DNA from: Brevibacillus massiliensis
GTDB lineage: Bacteria > Bacillota > Bacilli > Brevibacillales > Brevibacillaceae
Length of the DNA: 64,000 bases
Direction of reading: 5' to 3'
Assembly (NCBI RefSeq): GCF_000311785.1
Contig: NZ_HE978543.1
Span: 144,973-208,972 of the forward strand
In this document: piece by piece, positions 1 through 9,878 of the stretch
Layout of the letters: each line of letters starts with the position of its first letter
Position numbering within the stretch: position 1 is the stretch's first letter
Translations under genes and position numbers: made by a program
Notes under the pieces: generated by a model
The model's input: only the letters and a program-made list of their open reading frames with translations
What the model was told of the DNA's origin: nothing
The model's database searches: none

Positions 1-7
1 CATAAAC

Positions 8-601
8 ATGGAACCATTTGTCATTCATACCGGGATCGCTGCCCCGCTCGACCGGGTTAACGTAGACACCGATGCGATCATTCCCAAACAATTTCTCAAA
101 CGGATCGAACGGACAGGATTTGGCCAGTTCTTGTTTTACGAATGGCGCTTTACACCAGAGGGTGAGCCGATCGATTCTTTCGTGCTGAACCTTCCCCGCT
201 ACGCCGGGTCAACCGTTCTTTTGGCCCGCAACAACTTCGGCTGCGGCTCTTCCCGCGAACACGCCCCTTGGGCACTGTTGGACTACGGGTTCCGGGCGAT
301 CATCGCGCCTTCGTTTGCCGACATCTTTTACAACAACTGCTTCAAGAACGGCATCCTGCCAATCAAACTGTCGGAAGAGCAGGTGGAAGAGCTGTTCAAA
401 CGGGCCGGCCAGTACGACAACTACCAGCTGACGATCGACCTTGAGAAACAACTGGTTGTCGATCAATACGGCTTATCCTACCCGTTTGAGGTAGATTCCT
501 ATCGCCGCTACTGCCTGTTAAACGGCCTCGACGATATCGGCCTGACGCTGCAGCACGAGGACAAAATCACCGCCTACGAAGCCAAACGGCAGCTTGTCTA
601 G
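8..601 (+). CDS. leuD: 3-isopropylmalate dehydratase small subunit
   Basis: LeuD is the swivelling small subunit that, with the Fe-S subunit LeuC, isomerises 2- and 3-isopropylmalate in leucine synthesis in the cytoplasm. At 197 residues it has the usual family length. It carries the N-terminal [12 protein letters not shown] stretch and the substrate-loop region [16 protein letters not shown] near residues 75-90, both typical of the aconitase swivel domain. The ATG at 8 begins the conserved N-terminus; its ribosome site and the expected leuC lie before the window. A strong terminator follows directly, so this is probably the last gene of a leu operon read from the left. Confident call. Confidence 0.97.
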   Translation: MEPFVIHTGIAAPLDRVNVDTDAIIPKQFLKRIERTGFGQFLFYEWRFTPEGEPIDSFVLNLPRYAGSTVLLARNNFGCGSSREHAPWALLDYGFRAIIAPSFADIFYNNCFKNGILPIKLSEEQVEELFKRAGQYDNYQLTIDLEKQLVVDQYGLSYPFEVDSYRRYCLLNGLDDIGLTLQHEDKITAYEAKRQLV

Positions 602-617
602 CGTTTCCGGCAAAGCA

Positions 618-661
618 ATGGATAGAGGACAGAAAGCATCTGTTCCTCTATCCATTTTTTT
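618..661 (+). terminator. Rho-independent terminator after leuD
   Basis: A 12-bp perfect stem (ATGGATAGAGGA pairing with TCCTCTATCCAT, extended inward by CAG/CTG) is followed by seven T residues. It lies 17 bases after the leuD stop. Confidence 0.93.
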
Positions 662-701
662 GCGCATCTCAGTGACGCAGCTCCTCTGCCCTCCTAACCT
701 G

Positions 702-730
702 TTGGCTTATCGGAGAACATGATGTATCAT
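702..730 (+). promoter_or_regulatory. Sigma-A-type promoter for the N-acetyltransferase gene
   Basis: TTGGCT at 702-707 and TATCAT at 725-730 are separated by 17 bases and lie 40 bases before the GTG start of the next gene. The match is read by eye and start-site data are lacking. Confidence 0.5.
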
Positions 731-769
731 GCATGGTAAACAGGAAGAATCGCCAAGGGGGAGAGTTGA

Positions 770-1528
770 GTGAATGTACAAGAGTACCTCAAGCGTATCG
801 GCGCTGCCAGTGAAAGCCTGCAGGCCGACTATGAGTCACTTCGATGGATTCAAAGGCGTCATATGCTGTCTGTCCCGTTTGAAAACCTGGATATCGTAAA
901 CTCCCGGCCTATCAAGTTACGCCTTGAAGCTCTCTTTGAAAAAATCGCGGTGATGCATCGGGGAGGGTATTGTTATGAATTGAACGGGCTTTTTGGCTGG
1001 CTGCTTCAGAACCTCGTTTTTTCTGTCTCGCTCATCTCCGGACGGGTACTTCGCGATGACGGGACTTACGGACCCGAATTTGACCACATGGCGCTTTTGG
1101 TACACTTGGAAAAAGAGTACCTCGTCGATGTCGGTTTTGGCGATTCGGTCCGCAGCCCGCTTCCGCTGTCAGGTGACGTAGTTACGGATATCAGCGGTTC
1201 CTACCGGATTCGTGTCGGGTCAAATGAAGACACCTTTTATTTCCAAAAAATGACCAAGGGTGATTGGCTTACCGAATTTACTTTCACGAAAACACCTCGG
1301 AAACTAACGGAGTTTGATGAAATGAACCGGTATCAACAGACTTCCCCGGACTCTCATTTTACGAAGAAGCTGATCTGTTCGCTTGCCACAGCTGATGGTC
1401 GAATCACGGTTTCCGGCGACTCGCTGATTGAGACGATCGGCACGGCAAAGACAAAGCGGACCATTGTGTCTGTCAAAGAGAGAAATGATATTTTGCGGCA
1501 GCGATTTGGCATCGACGCCACGAGATAA
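770..1528 (+). CDS. Arylamine N-acetyltransferase (NAT family)
   Basis: Cytoplasmic enzyme of the NAT family, which transfers acetyl from acetyl-CoA to arylamines or hydrazines through a cysteine thioester. The catalytic triad is visible: Cys68 in RGGYCYE, His106 in FDHMALL and Asp120 in VDVGFG, matching the Cys-His-Asp order of known NATs. The length of 252 residues is normal. The GTG start at 770 is chosen because AAGGGGGAG lies a few bases upstream. It appears to be a single-gene unit between the leuD terminator and the converging MOSC remnant. Physiological substrate cannot be told from sequence; some family members act in antibiotic biosynthesis. Confidence 0.9.
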   Translation: MNVQEYLKRIGAASESLQADYESLRWIQRRHMLSVPFENLDIVNSRPIKLRLEALFEKIAVMHRGGYCYELNGLFGWLLQNLVFSVSLISGRVLRDDGTYGPEFDHMALLVHLEKEYLVDVGFGDSVRSPLPLSGDVVTDISGSYRIRVGSNEDTFYFQKMTKGDWLTEFTFTKTPRKLTEFDEMNRYQQTSPDSHFTKKLICSLATADGRITVSGDSLIETIGTAKTKRTIVSVKERNDILRQRFGIDATR

Positions 1529-1538
1529 GACCAGCTGT

Positions 1539-2082
1539 TCAGACTGTCGCGACCAGCCCGGCTTTGTCCCCGATGCGAATCGTTCCGGTTTTTACTGGGC
1601 ATACACACCGAAACAGGCCTGGTGTTCCTTTGCAAGCGTCTTTAACAGGGAGGGGTCGATTGTGCCATCATCAGGATTGATGTTTACCATGCTGCATCGT
1701 TTGCACTTCTTGTAGACTTCCACTTCCGCGCCGCCGATGCGCATTCGCCGTCCGATCCAGTCCTCTTCTGCAAACGGAACGGCCTCACCCTGCGCAGCCT
1801 TTCATCGCCCCAAGCGTATACCCGCCCTTCCGGTGTCATTACTTGGATGTCTGGAAAAGTCGTCTCGTCACCGCTGCTCGTGCAGACAGGCTGATACTCG
1901 ATCAGTTGGGGGACATGCTTTGCCGTCAGGTGCCTGACAGGGCTTTTCTCGTCGATGAAAGCGTGACTGCGGTCGCCGTAAAGCCCGAACCGGAACACCT
2001 GGGCTTCTTGCAGCTTTTCCCCGCGAAACGACTTGACCGGATAGCGATAGATGGCACTGATGCTGCCGAGCTGATTCTCCAT
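1539..2082 (-). pseudogene. MOSC-domain protein, frameshifted and internally deleted
   Basis: This is a remnant of a MOSC protein, the cysteine-dependent sulfur-carrier fold found in molybdenum-cofactor sulfurases and YiiM/YcbX-like enzymes. A good start (ATG at 2082 with AAGGAGAT upstream) opens a normal N-terminal barrel (SISAIYRYPVKSFRGE). After GDERLRR the middle of the domain is missing. The C-terminal part continues in another frame with EEDWIGRRMRIG and KKCKRCSMVNINPDDG, which holds the expected cysteine, then shifts once more before GTIRIGD and the TGA at 1539. About 170 residues remain of a family usually about 250 or longer. Two frameshifts plus a deletion argue for real decay rather than one sequencing error. 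Confidence 0.8.
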
Positions 2083-2176
2083 TTTGCAAATCTCCTTTTT
2101 TGGTCTTTCCAAACATTATAGATCTACCGCCGGGCAAAAAAATACCCCGGATGGGCTCCAGGGCAGCCTGTTTTGC

Positions 2177-3841
2177 TTATGCGGTTTCGGTGTTGCTTGC
2201 CCGCTCCAATCCAAAGGCGGCGATGGCCTGTTCCCGCAATCTGTACTTCTGGATTTTGCCGGATGCGGTCATCGGGTAATCGGTGACGAACTGGATGTAG
2301 TGGGGGATTTTGTACCGGCCGATTTTCCCCTCGCAATACGCCTTGACCTCTTCTTCCGTCAGCACCTCGCCATCCTTTACCTTGATGCAGGCCAGCACTT
2401 GTTCGCCGAACTTTTCATCGGGGACGCCCACTACCTGGACATCGAGGATTTTGGGATGGGTGTAGAGAAACTCTTCTATCTCTCTCGGGTAAATGTTCTC
2501 TCCGCCGCGAATGATCATATCCTTCAATCGGCCGGTAATGCGGAAATACCCCTCTTCGTCGATGGTTGCCAAGTCACCGGTATGCAGCCAGCCGTCGGCG
2601 TCGATCGCCTGATCGGTCTCGTCAGGCATGTTGTAATAGCCCTTCATCACCAGGTAACCGCGTGTACAAAGTTCTCCCTGCTGTCCGCAAGGAAGCGTGG
2701 CTCCGGTCACCGGGTCGACCACTTTCACTTCCACACCGTCATGGGCCCGGCCGACGGTAGAGACACGCCGTTCAATGCTGTCGTCCGGCCGGGTCTGGGT
2801 GATCACGGGGGACGACTCGGTCTGTCCGTATGCGATCGTGATTTCGCGAATGCCCATCGTGTCTACGACCTTCTTCATCACCTCGATCGGACACGGCGAG
2901 CCCGCCATGATCCCCGTTCGCAGCGTAGAGAGGTCGAAGGAGGCAAAATCGGGATGGTTCAGTTCCGCGATGAACATCGTCGGAACGCCGTATAAAGCCG
3001 TGCACTTCTCGCTTTCCACGGCGGACAGCACGACGCCGGGATCGAAGCTGATAATCGGCACCATCGTAGCACCTGTCGCCACGCATCCCAACGTCCCCAT
3101 CACGCACCCGAAGCAGTGGAAAAACGGGACGGGAATACAAAGGCGGTCATCAGGCCCCAAATTCTGGCAGCCGGCTACCAGAATGGCATTGTTGACGATG
3201 TTGTTGTGGGAGAGCATCACGCCCTTGGGAAAGCCGGTCGTACCCGATGTGTACTGCATGTTGATCACATCGTCCGGCTGCAGCGAGCGCTGTCTGTCGA
3301 TCCGTTCCGCTTCGCTTACAGCCAGTCCGCTCTCCAAAAGGTCACTCCACAGGAACATGCCGGGCTGCCGTTCATCGCCGATGTAAATGACGTTTTTCAA
3401 GTGAGGAAGACGGGCCGAACGGAGTTGTCCCGGTTCACAATGATCGAGCTCCGGGCAAATTTCCCGAATCATTTCCAGGTAGCTGGCCCCGCGGAATCCT
3501 TCGATCAAGAGCAAGGTTGTCGATTCTGATTGGCGAAGCAAGTACTCCAGCTCGTGAACCCGGTAGCTGGTATTTACCGTGACCAATACCCCGCCCATTT
3601 TGGCCGTAGCAAATTGGGCCGTTACCCATTCCGGCACATTTGACGCCCAGATCGCGATGTTCTCCCCTGCCTGAATCCCCAGGGAAATGAATCCTTTGGC
3701 AACCTGGTTGCACAACTGCTGAAATTCGGAGTAGCTGTACCGCAGATTCCGTTCCACGTAGACAACGGCCTCTTTCTCCGGGTACCGCTCCGCCGTTTCA
3801 TCGAGCAAGTCGCCGAACGTAATGGATCGCAATGTGTTCAA
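2177..3841 (-). CDS. AMP-binding acyl-CoA synthetase (YngI/ACSF2-like)
   Basis: Member of the ANL superfamily that activates a carboxylic acid with ATP to an acyl-adenylate and then to acyl-CoA. The 554 residues contain the AMP-binding P-loop YTSGTTGFPKG (about residue 195), the YGQTESSP motif (about 340), the hinge region GWLHTGD...GRLKDMIIRGGENIYP (about 430-460) and the C-terminal catalytic lysine in TASGKIQKYRL. Overall style resembles Bacillus YngI and ACSF2 medium-chain synthetases; the exact acid is unknown. The TTG at 3841 is used as start, with AAGGGG ten bases upstream. It stands alone on the minus strand upstream of the MOSC remnant. Confidence 0.9.
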   Translation of the reverse strand: MNTLRSITFGDLLDETAERYPEKEAVVYVERNLRYSYSEFQQLCNQVAKGFISLGIQAGENIAIWASNVPEWVTAQFATAKMGGVLVTVNTSYRVHELEYLLRQSESTTLLLIEGFRGASYLEMIREICPELDHCEPGQLRSARLPHLKNVIYIGDERQPGMFLWSDLLESGLAVSEAERIDRQRSLQPDDVINMQYTSGTTGFPKGVMLSHNNIVNNAILVAGCQNLGPDDRLCIPVPFFHCFGCVMGTLGCVATGATMVPIISFDPGVVLSAVESEKCTALYGVPTMFIAELNHPDFASFDLSTLRTGIMAGSPCPIEVMKKVVDTMGIREITIAYGQTESSPVITQTRPDDSIERRVSTVGRAHDGVEVKVVDPVTGATLPCGQQGELCTRGYLVMKGYYNMPDETDQAIDADGWLHTGDLATIDEEGYFRITGRLKDMIIRGGENIYPREIEEFLYTHPKILDVQVVGVPDEKFGEQVLACIKVKDGEVLTEEEVKAYCEGKIGRYKIPHYIQFVTDYPMTASGKIQKYRLREQAIAAFGLERASNTETA

Positions 3842-3925
3842 ACCCGTTCAACCCCTTCACATCATTTTTCCAGATTACTCAGACTATTTTTCGCGAAAAA
3901 TGAAGAAAATCCTGCTGCCGGGTGT

Positions 3926-3963
3926 GAAAGAAAACAGGCTCCGCCAAAAATACGGCGGAACCT
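3926..3963 (-). terminator. Rho-independent terminator
   Basis: On the minus strand AGGTTCCGCC pairs along its whole length with GGCGGAGCCT (one G-T pair), and the stem is followed by GTTTTCTTTC. It closes the membrane-anchored gene at 3992-4450. Confidence 0.85.
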
Positions 3964-3991
3964 GATGTTGCCGTTACATCGGCGTTGCGCC

Positions 3992-4450
3992 CTATTCGAT
4001 ATTGAGAATCTTTTCGGCGGAAACCCTGTAGGGCAAGTGGTTGCTGTAGGTGAGATCCACCCGCAGCACATGCTCCCCTTTTGGCAGCTTTTTCAACTTG
4101 AAATCAGGGGTATGCAGCATTTTTAACAATTGGCCGTCCAGGTATACATGCGCATGCCCTTGTCCGTGAACGGGATTGCCTTCGCCCTCGGTAAATTCAA
4201 AATGATTCGTAAGCATTTTGACTTCGGCTTCTGTCCCAGTTACATTTACGTCCAGTGTAATGGTCGGTTTGGGGCCGGTTTCTTCCGGTATCATATTGCC
4301 TGAGGCCGGTATGTTGTCGTCCTCTTTGCTGTACGAACTGGACACGTCCAAGGGATCGCGCAGAAGCAGTACGAGGGCCGCGATCAGCACGAACAAGAAC
4401 ACGGATACCCCAATAATCAAGCTGCGAAGTTTAATAATGAATACCTTCAT
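3992..4450 (-). CDS. Membrane-anchored extracytoplasmic protein, unknown function
   Basis: 152 residues. Residues about 8-30 form one membrane segment (LIIGVSVFLFVLIAALVLLL) preceded by lysine and arginine, so the rest should face outward. The outer part ends in a beta-rich domain with GHAHVYLDGQLL and LPKGEHVLRVDLTYSNH, a pattern like the small DUF4399/DUF6130 group of domains sometimes seen near metal-handling proteins; this resemblance is from memory and weak. ATG at 4450 has AAAGGGAGAG upstream. It sits just beyond the kdp operon terminator and ends in its own terminator, so it is probably an independent unit. No enzyme motif is visible. Confidence 0.7.
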   Translation of the reverse strand: MKVFIIKLRSLIIGVSVFLFVLIAALVLLLRDPLDVSSSYSKEDDNIPASGNMIPEETGPKPTITLDVNVTGTEAEVKMLTNHFEFTEGEGNPVHGQGHAHVYLDGQLLKMLHTPDFKLKKLPKGEHVLRVDLTYSNHLPYRVSAEKILNIE

Positions 4451-4523
4451 TCATCGACTCTCCCTTTCTTGCCTATTTGTACATGCATACGCAGCAGGCA
4501 GGGGAGATAGAATAACTGTCCAC

Positions 4524-4565
4524 AAAAAAACCCACCCGGCTACAGCTAGCACTACGCCAGGCGGG
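4524..4565 (-). terminator. Terminator of the kdp operon
   Basis: On the minus strand CCCGCCTGGC pairs fully with GCCGGGTGGG (two G-T pairs) around a 15-base loop and is followed by seven T residues. It lies about 200 bases past the kdpD-like stop codon; I see no gene in 4566-4763. Confidence 0.85.
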
Positions 4566-4763
4566 GCGCCATATCACGATCTGATTCACGATCATTTTAT
4601 CCATCTGAGGATATGTGTCATTTAAATGGGAGCATATTCTGCTTACGAAAATGGAGTGGAAGGGTGTACCCTGCTCGCTTTCCTGGGATTTTTCATGGAA
4701 CATCTGCAATAAAAGGGTGAATCGCTTCTCAATCCGCCTCCATGCGACACTCCTGTGAAACTG

Positions 4764-7100
4764 CTAGATTTCGGTCTTTTGAAGATGAGGAGCGATATCG
4801 GCAACGACCAATACATCCATGTGGCGCCCGTAACGCAGAATCGTTCCAATGACGGATTTCTTCCAGATTCTTTCCCAAAACTTCCGTTTCGATTGCCCGA
4901 CAATGATCTGGGTGCTATGATGCTCATTGGCCTTATTCAATAGGATCTGCGGAACTTGCCTTTGACCGGTTGCAAACTGGAGTACAAATGTTCCCCCCAG
5001 CCGTTCAACCAGTTCTCGCAGGGAATCGATGCGCTTCTTCAGATCCTCGGAAATCATCGGACGGTTATGCACATACGTCACAATCCACGCAGCTTTTAAG
5101 CGATAAGCGATACGAAACCCTCTCCGGATCAATTTTTCCGCAGTGGAACTGGTCGTGACTCCGATGAAGATCATCTCGCGTCTGCGCCACGGTCCGCGAA
5201 GCGAACCGTTTCTTTCCCAGGCTTCCAGGCGCTCATCCACATCATCTGCAATTTCACGCAGCGCCAGTTCCCTTAAAGCAATCAGATTCACGGTCTTGAA
5301 AAAGTTTTCGAGGGCCTGATCCACTTTCTCCAAGGCGTAAATCTTTCCTTCTCTCATTCGCTTTTGCAGCGACTTCGGATCCACGTCGATCAATTCCACC
5401 TCGTCCGCCATGTGCAACACATGATCCGGAACCGTTTCGCGGACACGTACTCCGGTGATTTGCTCCACTGCATCGTTCAGGCTTTCCAAATGTTGCACGT
5501 TCATCGTGGATATGACGGAAATCCCCGCTTGCAAAATTTCAACGATATCTTCATATCTTTTTTTATTTTTGCTGCCAGGCACATTCGTATGGGCAAGTTC
5601 GTCCACGAGAGCCACTTCGGGGTTCCGGCGAAGAATCGCTTGGACATCCATTTCTTCCAAATGCGTACCGCGGTATTCGATGATCGCTCGGGGAATCGTT
5701 TGCAGTGAACCGATCTGCTCCACGGTCTCCTGTCGCCCGTGCGTTTCCACAAGTGCGATGACCACATCGATCCCCCGATGTAATAAATCGTTTCCCTCGC
5801 GTAACATCGCATACGTTTTTCCGACTCCGGGCGCCGCGCCAATATAGACCTTAAAGCGGCCCCGTCGGATTTCTCCGATTTTGTGTTCTATTTCTGGCCC
5901 ACTTAACCTGCGGTATGAGTCCGCCGCTTGTATTGACCGCGGCATTTGGGCCGGAAGTATGCGTTCCCCTTCCTTCTCCGACCGATCCGCCACAAAATAG
6001 ACATCTACATGCTTGGCTTTTTTAAGAATACCGTTGACAACAGAGCCTTTCAAAAACTCCTGCCACCATGTTTGTTTGGAATGGCCGAGTACGATTCTTG
6101 TCACATTATGTTCTATCGCATAGCGAACCAACAAATGGGGAAGCCGTCTTCTGCTGGTTAGCGGGAGTTCTTCAAATTTCGCCCCAATTTTCTCAACCAG
6201 CTTCGCTATCGTCCGCTTAAACATGGCGGCTTCTTTGGATAGGGCTTTTTTGGGGCGGACAAACGTGACAACCAGCAAGTCGCCGCCCAGCCGTTTGGCC
6301 ATTTGCTGGCCGCGGCGGATATAAATCGATCCATTCCAGTGATATTGCGTCGAAACAAGGATGCGTTCCGCCGTACCGGATGGGCCGACAAGTCCCATCT
6401 CTTTCCGGTGCTTGACCAGCGAATCGTTGACATCATCCGCCATAAGCCGCAAGGCGAGTTCGCGCAGCTTCTCCAAATTTCCCCGTTTAAAGATCGAAGA
6501 TTTCAGTTCGTGATTCACATGTCCCTCTTCCAAGCGCTTCAACATGGTTTCCGGGGTGACATCAATCAGCTTGATCTCATCCGCCATCTCCAGCGTATTG
6601 GCTGGTACCGTCTCTTCCACCTCTATACCAGTCCATTTTTGAACGAGATCGGTCGCCCCCTCCAGTTCGTAAACATTAATCGTTGTCATAACGCTGATCC
6701 CGCGGCTAAGCAAGTATTGGATGTCATCGAGGCGAGTCGGAAACCTGGCCTCCTTGCGATTGCGATGAGCGAGTCCGTCCACCAATACCACTTCCGGATT
6801 GCGCTTGATCAATGTATCGAGATTCAAATCCTGGCGTTCGATGCCATCCTTGAACCAACGAATACACGGCACTTGTTCGAGGTCGCCGATTTGTTCTACC
6901 GTTCCGGGAGGGAGATTTGCAGCGATCACACCAATGACCACATCGATTCCCTGCTCCTTCAGTTGCCGGCCTTCCCGGAGCATGTGATATGTTTTCCCGG
7001 AACCGCTCACCGCGCCGATATAAATATTCAATCGTCCGCGATGCAGCCTGGAAATCGACAACAAAATTTCTTCCGGCGTTTTCCGTTTGAAATTGACCAT
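4764..7100 (-). CDS. kdpD: Tandem KdpD-type sensor (two KdpD+USP modules, no histidine kinase)
   Basis: The 778 residues hold two head-to-tail copies of the KdpD N-terminal sensor followed by a universal-stress-protein (USP) fold. Copy 1 has Walker A GAVSGSGKT at residues 29-37 and a diverged Walker B region LVDGLAHRN. Copy 2 starts near residue 403 with GAAPGVGKT and the canonical LVDELAHTNVPGS. USP parts follow each. The four membrane segments, the phospho-accepting histidine domain and the ATPase domain of full KdpD are absent, and no kdpE lies nearby. Truncated single-copy KdpD proteins are known in Gram-positives, and the S. aureus KdpD USP domain binds c-di-AMP. A duplicated version is unusual. 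Last gene of the operon, 80 bases after kdpC. Confidence 0.9.
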   Translation of the reverse strand: MVNFKRKTPEEILLSISRLHRGRLNIYIGAVSGSGKTYHMLREGRQLKEQGIDVVIGVIAANLPPGTVEQIGDLEQVPCIRWFKDGIERQDLNLDTLIKRNPEVVLVDGLAHRNRKEARFPTRLDDIQYLLSRGISVMTTINVYELEGATDLVQKWTGIEVEETVPANTLEMADEIKLIDVTPETMLKRLEEGHVNHELKSSIFKRGNLEKLRELALRLMADDVNDSLVKHRKEMGLVGPSGTAERILVSTQYHWNGSIYIRRGQQMAKRLGGDLLVVTFVRPKKALSKEAAMFKRTIAKLVEKIGAKFEELPLTSRRRLPHLLVRYAIEHNVTRIVLGHSKQTWWQEFLKGSVVNGILKKAKHVDVYFVADRSEKEGERILPAQMPRSIQAADSYRRLSGPEIEHKIGEIRRGRFKVYIGAAPGVGKTYAMLREGNDLLHRGIDVVIALVETHGRQETVEQIGSLQTIPRAIIEYRGTHLEEMDVQAILRRNPEVALVDELAHTNVPGSKNKKRYEDIVEILQAGISVISTMNVQHLESLNDAVEQITGVRVRETVPDHVLHMADEVELIDVDPKSLQKRMREGKIYALEKVDQALENFFKTVNLIALRELALREIADDVDERLEAWERNGSLRGPWRRREMIFIGVTTSSTAEKLIRRGFRIAYRLKAAWIVTYVHNRPMISEDLKKRIDSLRELVERLGGTFVLQFATGQRQVPQILLNKANEHHSTQIIVGQSKRKFWERIWKKSVIGTILRYGRHMDVLVVADIAPHLQKTEI

Positions 7101-7140
7101 GATCCGCCTCCTTCACCCCTCCGTCAAAATAACGCGGCAA

Positions 7141-7166
7141 CCCCGCCTATGGGAACATAGGCAGGG
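7141..7166 (-). other. Stable stem-loop between kdpC and kdpD
   Basis: CCCTGCCTATG pairs with CATAGGCGGGG over 11 bp (one G-T) around TTCC, but no T-tract follows. It could protect the upstream mRNA end, or lower kdpD expression relative to kdpFABC. Confidence 0.6.
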
Positions 7167-7179
7167 CTTTTGGGAACGA

Positions 7180-7788
7180 CTACTTTTTCAAGAGTTCATC
7201 CAGCGCGATATTTAATTTCAGCACGTTGACTCTCGGTTCCCCGAAAATCCCCAGACCGCGTCCTTCCACATGGTCGTCGACCAACTGCTCCAACCGATCG
7301 GCGGACAAGCCGGTTACCTTGCTGATTCTTGGGATTTGAACTTTCGCCGATTCCGGTGTAATGTGGGGATCCAACCCGGAACCGGAGTTTGTTAGCAGCG
7401 CGATCGGCACTCGGCTAATCGGAACATCCGGGTTGTTTTTCTTCCATTCCGCGATGGACTCCTGCATTCTCTTTAACAAGTCCGGGTTGGAAGGCGCAAA
7501 GTTCTCCGAACCTGAACCGGCTCCGTCATAGCCAATACTGGAAACCCGGCCATGAAAATGCTTCAGCTCGGAAAATGATTGCCCGATCTGTTCGGAACCG
7601 ATAATTTGTCCACTGCTGTCTTTGATTAAACTTCCATTGGCATTTTCCGGGAATAATAGCTGCGCCAGTACCGTACAGGCTAACGGATAGGCAATCCCGC
7701 ACAGTACGATAAAAAGGACGCTGAGCCGGACGATAGTAAACAGAAAAGAGGTTCTTGATTCCTTTGAATGATCCTCTGTATGATCCAT
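7180..7788 (-). CDS. kdpC: Potassium-transporting ATPase KdpC subunit
   Basis: KdpC is the single-span subunit that stabilises the KdpFABC potassium pump and raises its ATP affinity. A membrane segment (FTIVRLSVLFIVLCGIAYPL) near residues 17-36 is followed by an outer domain with the family blocks NGSLI, GSEQIGQSF, NFAPSNPDLLKRM and SGSGLDPHIT. The ATG at 7788 is chosen over an upstream in-frame ATG because AAGGAACG precedes it at normal distance, giving 202 residues, the usual size. It is 38 bases after kdpB in the same operon. Confidence 0.95.
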   Translation of the reverse strand: MDHTEDHSKESRTSFLFTIVRLSVLFIVLCGIAYPLACTVLAQLLFPENANGSLIKDSSGQIIGSEQIGQSFSELKHFHGRVSSIGYDGAGSGSENFAPSNPDLLKRMQESIAEWKKNNPDVPISRVPIALLTNSGSGLDPHITPESAKVQIPRISKVTGLSADRLEQLVDDHVEGRGLGIFGEPRVNVLKLNIALDELLKK

Positions 7789-7826
7789 GTTTTCGTTCCT
7801 TTCTTTCTTGAATTCTTGTATAAGCG

Positions 7827-9857
7827 CTATATCCACAGATGAACGAACAAGTCAATGAGCTTGATTCCAACGAACGGCACGATCACGCCGCCCAGTCCGT
7901 AAATGAACAGATTCCGCCTCAGCAATTGACTCGAGCTCATCGGCTTGTAGGCGACGCCTTTTATGGCCAATGGTATCAGCAGCGGTATGATGATAGCATT
8001 GAAAATGAGTGCGGACAGGATGGCCGACATCGGGGAACCGAGTCCCATGATATTTAGCACGCTCATTTCCGGAATCGCCAGCATGAACATCGCCGGAATG
8101 ATCGCAAAGTATTTGGCGATGTCGTTGGCGATACTGAAAGTAGTCAACGCGCCGCGCGTCATCAGCAGTTGCTTGCCGATGGCAACCACTTCGATGATTT
8201 TGGACGGATCGGAGTCCAGGTCGACCATGTTGGCGGCCTCTTTCGCCGCAATTGTGCCGCTGTTCATCGCCAATCCCACGTCCGCTTGTGCCAGTGCGGG
8301 AGCGTCGTTGGTTCCATCTCCGGTCATGGCAACGAGCTTCCCTTCCGCTTGCTCCCTTCGGATGACGGCAATTTTGTCTTCCGGCTTGCTTTCGGCGATG
8401 AATTCGTCCACGCCGGCTTCGCGGGCGATGGTGGCGGCGGTCATTGGATTGTCTCCCGTGCACATGATTGTCTTAATGCCCATTTTTCGAAGCTGTTCAA
8501 ACCGTTCCCGCATGCCCGGTTTCACTGTATCTTTCAGATAGATCAATCCAACAATCCGGTTATCGACAGCCACAGCCAACGGAGTCCCGCCTTCGGATGC
8601 AATCGCGTTTCCCTTTTCGTCCACATCGGGAGGGATCGTTCCTCCCTGCGCCGCGACCCACTTTTTTACCGAATCGACAGCGCCCTTGCGCACTTTGCGT
8701 CCATCTTTCAAGTCGACTCCGCTCATTCGCGTTTCCGCCTTGAATTCGACAAACTCGCTGTGTTCCGCGATGGACGGGTCATAGGACAACCCTTGCTTCT
8801 TGATTAATTCCAATATGGAACGTCCCTCGGGCGTATCATCTTTAACGGAACTGATGGCCGCCCATTCCGCAACCGTACCCGCTTGTTCGGAACCGACCGG
8901 GATAAACTCGCTGGCCATGCGGTTCCCGAACGTAATCGTACCGGTTTTATCGAGGATCATCGTATTGATATCGCCCGATGCCTCGACAGCCTTTCCCGAC
9001 ATCGCCAGCACGTTAAACTTGGTGACCCGATCCATGCCGGCGATCCCGATGGCAGACAATAAACCGCCGATTGTCGTTGGAATGAGGCAGACCAATAAAG
9101 CGACCAGAACCGGTATGTCCAGTTGAATTCCCGCGTAATTCGCGAGAGGCGCCAAGGTCACGACAACGATCAGGAAAATGAGCGTTAAACTGGTTAACAA
9201 GGTATTGAGTGCCATTTCATTCGGTGTTTTTTGCCGCTTGGCTCCTTCCACTAACGAAATCATGCGGTCGATAAACGATTCACCCGGTTCGCTTGTAATG
9301 CGTACGGTAATCTGATCACTAACGACTCGTGTTCCTCCGGTAACCGAACTGAAATCGCCTCCCGCTTCCTTGATGACTGGCGCGGATTCGCCGGTAATCG
9401 CAGACTCGTCGACGGAGGCCAACCCTTCGATCACTTCCCCGTCCCCCGGGATCATTTCCCCTTGTGAGACGATGACGATATCTCCCTTGCGTAGTTCCGT
9501 GGATGGAACAACCATGATGTTGTTTCCGACGACTTTGTTTGCGGTAATCTCTTTTTTGGTCTTTTTCAACGAGTTTGCTTGCGCTTTTCCGCGTCCTTCC
9601 GCCAGCGCTTCGGCAAAATTGGCGAACAGGACGGTAAACAGCAAGATGAGAAACACGGTCAAATTTAGACCTGTGCGTCCTTGTGTACCGAAATATCCCG
9701 GCAGCAGGGTCATCAGTAAAACGACGAATGTTCCCACTTCCACAACAAACATCACCGGATTTTTCATCATTGTGACCGGATTCAGTTTGATAAAGCTATC
9801 TTTAACCGCCTGTATCACCATATCCCTGGATAACAATTTTTTTCGTTGCGGTTTCAT
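7827..9857 (-). CDS. kdpB: Potassium-transporting P-type ATPase KdpB subunit
   Basis: KdpB is the ATP-hydrolysing subunit of the high-affinity KdpFABC complex in the cytoplasmic membrane. The 676 residues carry the phosphorylation motif [10 protein letters not shown] near residue 300, the TGES actuator motif, the GDNPMTA and [13 protein letters not shown] hinge motifs, and membrane segments matching the family. Length and motifs are complete, so it should be active. It starts 21 bases after kdpA in the same leftward operon. Confidence 0.98.
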   Translation of the reverse strand: MKPQRKKLLSRDMVIQAVKDSFIKLNPVTMMKNPVMFVVEVGTFVVLLMTLLPGYFGTQGRTGLNLTVFLILLFTVLFANFAEALAEGRGKAQANSLKKTKKEITANKVVGNNIMVVPSTELRKGDIVIVSQGEMIPGDGEVIEGLASVDESAITGESAPVIKEAGGDFSSVTGGTRVVSDQITVRITSEPGESFIDRMISLVEGAKRQKTPNEMALNTLLTSLTLIFLIVVVTLAPLANYAGIQLDIPVLVALLVCLIPTTIGGLLSAIGIAGMDRVTKFNVLAMSGKAVEASGDINTMILDKTGTITFGNRMASEFIPVGSEQAGTVAEWAAISSVKDDTPEGRSILELIKKQGLSYDPSIAEHSEFVEFKAETRMSGVDLKDGRKVRKGAVDSVKKWVAAQGGTIPPDVDEKGNAIASEGGTPLAVAVDNRIVGLIYLKDTVKPGMRERFEQLRKMGIKTIMCTGDNPMTAATIAREAGVDEFIAESKPEDKIAVIRREQAEGKLVAMTGDGTNDAPALAQADVGLAMNSGTIAAKEAANMVDLDSDPSKIIEVVAIGKQLLMTRGALTTFSIANDIAKYFAIIPAMFMLAIPEMSVLNIMGLGSPMSAILSALIFNAIIIPLLIPLAIKGVAYKPMSSSQLLRRNLFIYGLGGVIVPFVGIKLIDLFVHLWI

Positions 9858-9878
9858 CTCTCTTCACCTCTCCTATGA

